Below the pieces are notes generated by a model that searched no databases, had not been told where the DNA came from, and saw only the letters and a program-made list of their open reading frames with translations. From an uncultured Clostridia bacterium (GTDB taxonomy: Bacteria; Bacillota; Clostridia; Oscillospirales; Ruminococcaceae), in the NCBI GenBank assembly GCA_947627905.1, contig CANQXX010000022.1:1-32156 (forward strand): a stretch of DNA of 32,156 nucleotides, read 5' to 3'. The translations under genes were made by a program, and so were the position numbers. Each line of letters starts with the position of its first letter. Within the stretch, counting starts at the first letter, position 1. Of this stretch, positions 29,722 through 32,156 are shown in pieces.

Positions 29722-31098
29722 TCATGCGTCGGTATGCATATTCAGCCTGATACGCGCCGTAAATATTCCTTTGCTCTCGTCAAAGCAGAATTTTGCGCTT
29801 CCGCTGTATTTCTGCGCGGTATGGGCAATGCTGCGCAGACCGTACCTGCTGCCTGAACCTACGAGAAATGCTTCGGCAGGCAGGAATTTTTCTTCCGAAT
29901 GAAAATGGCGGTCGAGCTGGACCTCCGTACAGGAATTTGATATTTCGATAGCAAATGAACCCTGCACTGTACCTAATCTGATTGATATCCACTTGTTATT
30001 GTCATCGGGACATTTTTTGCAGGCTTTTATAGCGTTTTCCATAGTGTTGCCAAAAAGCACGGTAAGATCTGACGGCTCTATCGCAAGATCGTCACACTCT
30101 GCGCTGACTTCGCATTTTATGCCTTCGTCTCTTGCAATGCCGATATAATATTGAAGCAAACCGTTTACCGTCATGTTTTTGCAGTATACTTCGTTATCGC
30201 GCTTTACCGTAGTATCTATCAGCTTGGAGAGATAATCTTTCATTTCGTCAAGCTGACCCCTGTCCAGCATATCATTCAGGGAATTATAATGGTGCCGCAT
30301 ATCATGACGCATACGGCGGGTATTTTCCATATCGCCGACGATCTTTTCATATTGAAGCTGCTGTATCTCCATTGCGCGGCGCTGCTCGCTGTCATACTTG
30401 CGCCTTACGGATTCACGGAATATAAGCCAGTATATCAATATCTGATCCAGCGTCATAAATATCATAGGTGTAGAAAAATATCCGAAAATACCGGCTTTTC
30501 CTGTTATTATCGCATAGTAGACCGTCATTATAAAATAAAACACCGTGAAAAAAGTAACTATAAAAAATTCCCGGCGAATATTCTTGGTATCTATGATCTG
30601 GATATATTCCTTCAGCGGACGTATCACAATAATAAGAAGCAGAGGCAGAAGCACAGCCGTTACTATTGAATACAATACAAGAAATCTGACTGTATAGGGA
30701 TATATCGTTGTATCCACCTGATCGGGATATAAGAATGAATATGTGATATTAACGATCAGGAATACCGTTACCGCATAGAACATCACAATGAAAAATACAA
30801 GCAGTTTTTTCATCACGGATTCTTTTATCAGCCAGATATACGCCGATAAAATAAGTATTATGGCAAGCATCATAAGCGGATCGGATATAACAACGTGTCT
30901 TGGATATTTTTCCATATCCCGCAGGCATAATATTGCCGAAAATCCTGCCGCCATTACCACGGAAGAGATCGTCATCCATATAAATACCGATCTGCGCTTA
31001 AAGCGATAGACCTCCTGAGAAAAAGGAATAAATATCAGCAGCGCACATGGGAAAAACTGCAAAAGAAATCCAAAAGCATTCTGTAAAAAAGCAGCCAC
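29722..31098 (-). CDS. AgrC-like sensor histidine kinase (GHKL ATPase)
   Basis: This 458-residue protein has six or so membrane segments in the first 230 residues, then a dimerisation region with the phospho-acceptor His265 in R-M-R-H-D-M-R-H-H-Y-N-S-L, and a GHKL ATPase domain with the N-box N-T-M-E-N-A-I-K-A-C and G-box G-S-R-Y-G-L-R-S-I. This is the HPK10/AgrC type that senses extracellular peptides. The GTG start is 3 bases after the stop of the response regulator, with AAGGAGGG as ribosome site, so both are cotranscribed. No AgrB or AgrD gene lies in the window, so the signal is unknown. Confidence 0.92.
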   Translation of the reverse strand: MAAFLQNAFGFLLQFFPCALLIFIPFSQEVYRFKRRSVFIWMTISSVVMAAGFSAILCLRDMEKYPRHVVISDPLMMLAIILILSAYIWLIKESVMKKLLVFFIVMFYAVTVFLIVNITYSFLYPDQVDTTIYPYTVRFLVLYSIVTAVLLPLLLIIVIRPLKEYIQIIDTKNIRREFFIVTFFTVFYFIMTVYYAIITGKAGIFGYFSTPMIFMTLDQILIYWLIFRESVRRKYDSEQRRAMEIQQLQYEKIVGDMENTRRMRHDMRHHYNSLNDMLDRGQLDEMKDYLSKLIDTTVKRDNEVYCKNMTVNGLLQYYIGIARDEGIKCEVSAECDDLAIEPSDLTVLFGNTMENAIKACKKCPDDNNKWISIRLGTVQGSFAIEISNSCTEVQLDRHFHSEEKFLPAEAFLVGSGSRYGLRSIAHTAQKYSGSAKFCFDESKGIFTARIRLNMHTDA

Positions 31099-31101
31099 GG
31101 C

Positions 31102-31827
31102 TCATCCCTCCTTAAATCCTCTCCGCTTTGAAAGCCGGTCAAACACATAATTATCATACGCAGCACGGATAGCGGCGCTATGGCGTATCGCGATAGGCAG
31201 CTTTCTGCTTCCCTGAAGAATACAGGTGTTCGCTCCCATTTGCGCAATATAGTCCATATTGACGATGATACCGCGGTTTATTTTCAGAAAATTGCCGTTC
31301 ATTTTTTTCTCCAGTTCGCTGAATGACATCCATACTTTAAGTTTTTGCCCGTCAGCAAGCTGAACATTTACCGCATGATTGTCGTTTTCAAGAAAACATA
31401 TCTGATCCAGAAATACCGCATGTCTTTCAGAGCCTACCGTCAGAGTGATACGTTCACGATATTCCGAGCGCAGCTCTGCAAGCCGGCGGAACGCCTCCGC
31501 TATTCCCTCCGGCGTGACCGGTTTTACCAGATAATGCAGAGCGTACAGAGAAAATGCGTCTACGGCGTGGTCCCGGCTCGCAGTAACAAAAACAATGCCT
31601 GTTTCCGGAGATACCGCCTGCAATTCCTTAGCAATATCTATACCGTTCTCATTTGGCATATATATATCCAGAAATACTATATCAAACGGCGGATATTTCT
31701 TTGCCGCAGTCAGCAAAGACGCGCCGTTATTGAATTTTTCGGCTCTTTGCGCAGTATCAAGGCATTTAAGTGCTTCTTCAAATTGTTTTTGCTCCTGCAG
31801 ATCATCATCACATACCGCGATCCGCAT
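31102..31827 (-). CDS. LytTR-family response regulator (AgrA/LytR type)
   Basis: This 241-residue protein has a receiver domain (about 1-120) with acidic pocket residues D8/D9 (AVCDDD), phospho-acceptor Asp in F-D-I-V-F-L-D-I-Y-M-P-N near residue 55, and T/K switch residues. A LytTR DNA-binding domain follows (about 135-235: VFLDQICFLENDNHAVNV, F-L-K-I-N-R-G-I-I-V-N-M-D-Y-I). LytTR proteins bind pairs of short direct repeats, two turns of DNA apart. Two 15-bp direct repeats with 21-bp spacing occur upstream of its own promoter. It is the first gene of the two-component operon, with AGGAGG before the ATG. Confidence 0.93.
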   Translation of the reverse strand: MRIAVCDDDLQEQKQFEEALKCLDTAQRAEKFNNGASLLTAAKKYPPFDIVFLDIYMPNENGIDIAKELQAVSPETGIVFVTASRDHAVDAFSLYALHYLVKPVTPEGIAEAFRRLAELRSEYRERITLTVGSERHAVFLDQICFLENDNHAVNVQLADGQKLKVWMSFSELEKKMNGNFLKINRGIIVNMDYIAQMGANTCILQGSRKLPIAIRHSAAIRAAYDNYVFDRLSKRRGFKEG

Positions 31828-31903
31828 ATAACATTCCTCCTAAAACGATCCGGAAAAGTTATCCGGCATCACAATATATCATTTTTCGGGATATTACAGT
31901 TAT

Positions 31904-31933
31904 ATTATACCATAACTCGGGCAGTATTTTCAA
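31904..31933 (-). promoter_or_regulatory. Promoter of the two-component operon
   Basis: On the minus strand TTGAAA (31933-31928), 18 bases, TATAAT (31909-31904). The leader is about 70 bases. Confidence 0.65.
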
Positions 31934-31944
31934 TGCAAATGACA

Positions 31945-31980
31945 TGACGTTTACGAAATAAAAACTGACTTTTACGAAAT
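31945..31980 (-). promoter_or_regulatory. Two direct repeats, candidate LytTR-binding site
   Basis: TGACGTTTACGAAAT (31945-31959) and TGACTTTTACGAAAT (31966-31980) differ in one base and begin 21 bases apart, two helical turns. They lie 12-47 bases upstream of the -35 box of the two-component operon, the usual activator position. Binding by the LytTR regulator is inference from family behaviour. Confidence 0.75.
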
Positions 31981-32057
31981 CCCCACTCAGGACATATGTC
32001 ATAATTAACAAATTTCAAGCTGTAAAATAGTTAAAAATAACGAATCGGAATATAGCT

Positions 32058-32156
32058 TTGAGAGTTGAGATAAATGATTATTTAGCGGGGAAGCGCAAAT
32101 TTATTTATCTGTGTTGCCAAACAGCTCACTGGGCTGTTTGGCAAGGCTTAAACTAT
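32058..32156. repeat. Dispersed hairpin repeat, right copy, inverted
   Basis: This is the reverse complement of the left copy: heptad remains (AGTTGAG, 32063-32069), CGGGGAAGC (about 32086-32094), then the hairpin core (GCCAAACAGC/GCTGTTTGGC) and AAACTAT at the last base. The copy is cut by the window end at the place matching position 31. Apart from the LytTR boxes, 31981-32057 shows no gene or clear site. Confidence 0.85.

Noticed and set aside
1-32156. The whole window as a composite transposon between inverted repeats
   Set aside because: No transposase, integrase or target duplication is seen, and most genes are core chromosomal; a dispersed repeat at contig ends explains it better.

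Overview
The window looks like chromosome from a spore-forming, anaerobic, gut-type Firmicute of the Ruminococcaceae/Oscillospiraceae kind. The evidence is sporulation genes in Bacillus/Clostridium order (yaaL-bofA; yabP-yabQ-divIC-yabR; gpr), a rubredoxin/flavodiiron oxygen-defence pair, c-di-GMP proteins, several lipoprotein carbohydrate-active enzymes, strong AGGAGG-type ribosome binding sites with some GTG/TTG starts, and many TTGACA-17-TATAAT promoters. Most of it is ordinary core genome. Both ends lie in inverted copies of a dispersed hairpin repeat, so this may be a contig bounded by repeats.

Layout: (i) 1-3.3 kb: a beta-lactamase-fold lipoprotein fused in frame to a DUF4250 domain, tRNA-Ser(CGA), and a leftward rubredoxin-flavodiiron operon. 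(ii) 3.3-7.3 kb: a LacI-type sugar-binding/GGDEF protein followed by a PAS/HD-GYP phosphodiesterase, a make-and-break pair for c-di-GMP. (iii) 7.3-9.1 kb, leftward: three small conserved unknown genes, then yaaL and bofA. (iv) 9.2-14.4 kb, rightward: metallophosphoesterase, SGNH-hydrolase lipoprotein, GH3 lipoprotein, recG. (v) 14.4-16.9 kb, leftward: a cobalamin riboswitch with its terminator, then a corrinoid-type binding protein and permease, with no ATPase gene. (vi) 17-18.2 kb: a CE2-type esterase lipoprotein. (vii) 18.4-23.9 kb: an XRE regulator facing a 40-residue membrane peptide, an NfeD-like membrane protein and a double zinc-ribbon protein, then three AT-richer genes (ANT-like nucleotidyltransferase, chorismate mutase, VOC protein) and a flotillin. 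(viii) 24-28.4 kb: yabP-yabQ-divIC-yabR, a Glu-rich membrane protein, gpr facing the other way, and rpsT with a long structured leader. (ix) 28.4-31.9 kb, leftward: a STAS-phosphotransferase fusion and an Agr/Lyt-type two-component pair whose promoter carries two 15-bp direct repeats 21 bp apart.

The most interesting locus is 18.4-23.9 kb. Three copies of the 15-bp palindrome GTAAATTnAATTTAC (two perfect, one with a single mismatch) each sit just downstream of the -10 of a separate near-consensus promoter. One promoter reads the XRE gene, one the previously unlisted 40-residue peptide, and one the NfeD-like gene. This looks like an autorepressed membrane-response regulon that joins a miniprotein, NfeD and flotillin (inference). 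Other points of note are the serine hydrolase-DUF4250 in-frame join with a perfect internal Shine-Dalgarno, the STAS-kinase fusion that appears to lack its metal-binding Asp, a 66-residue duplication in the flotillin, and a possible alternative-folding leader before rpsT. No transposase, phage gene, CRISPR array or rRNA was seen.
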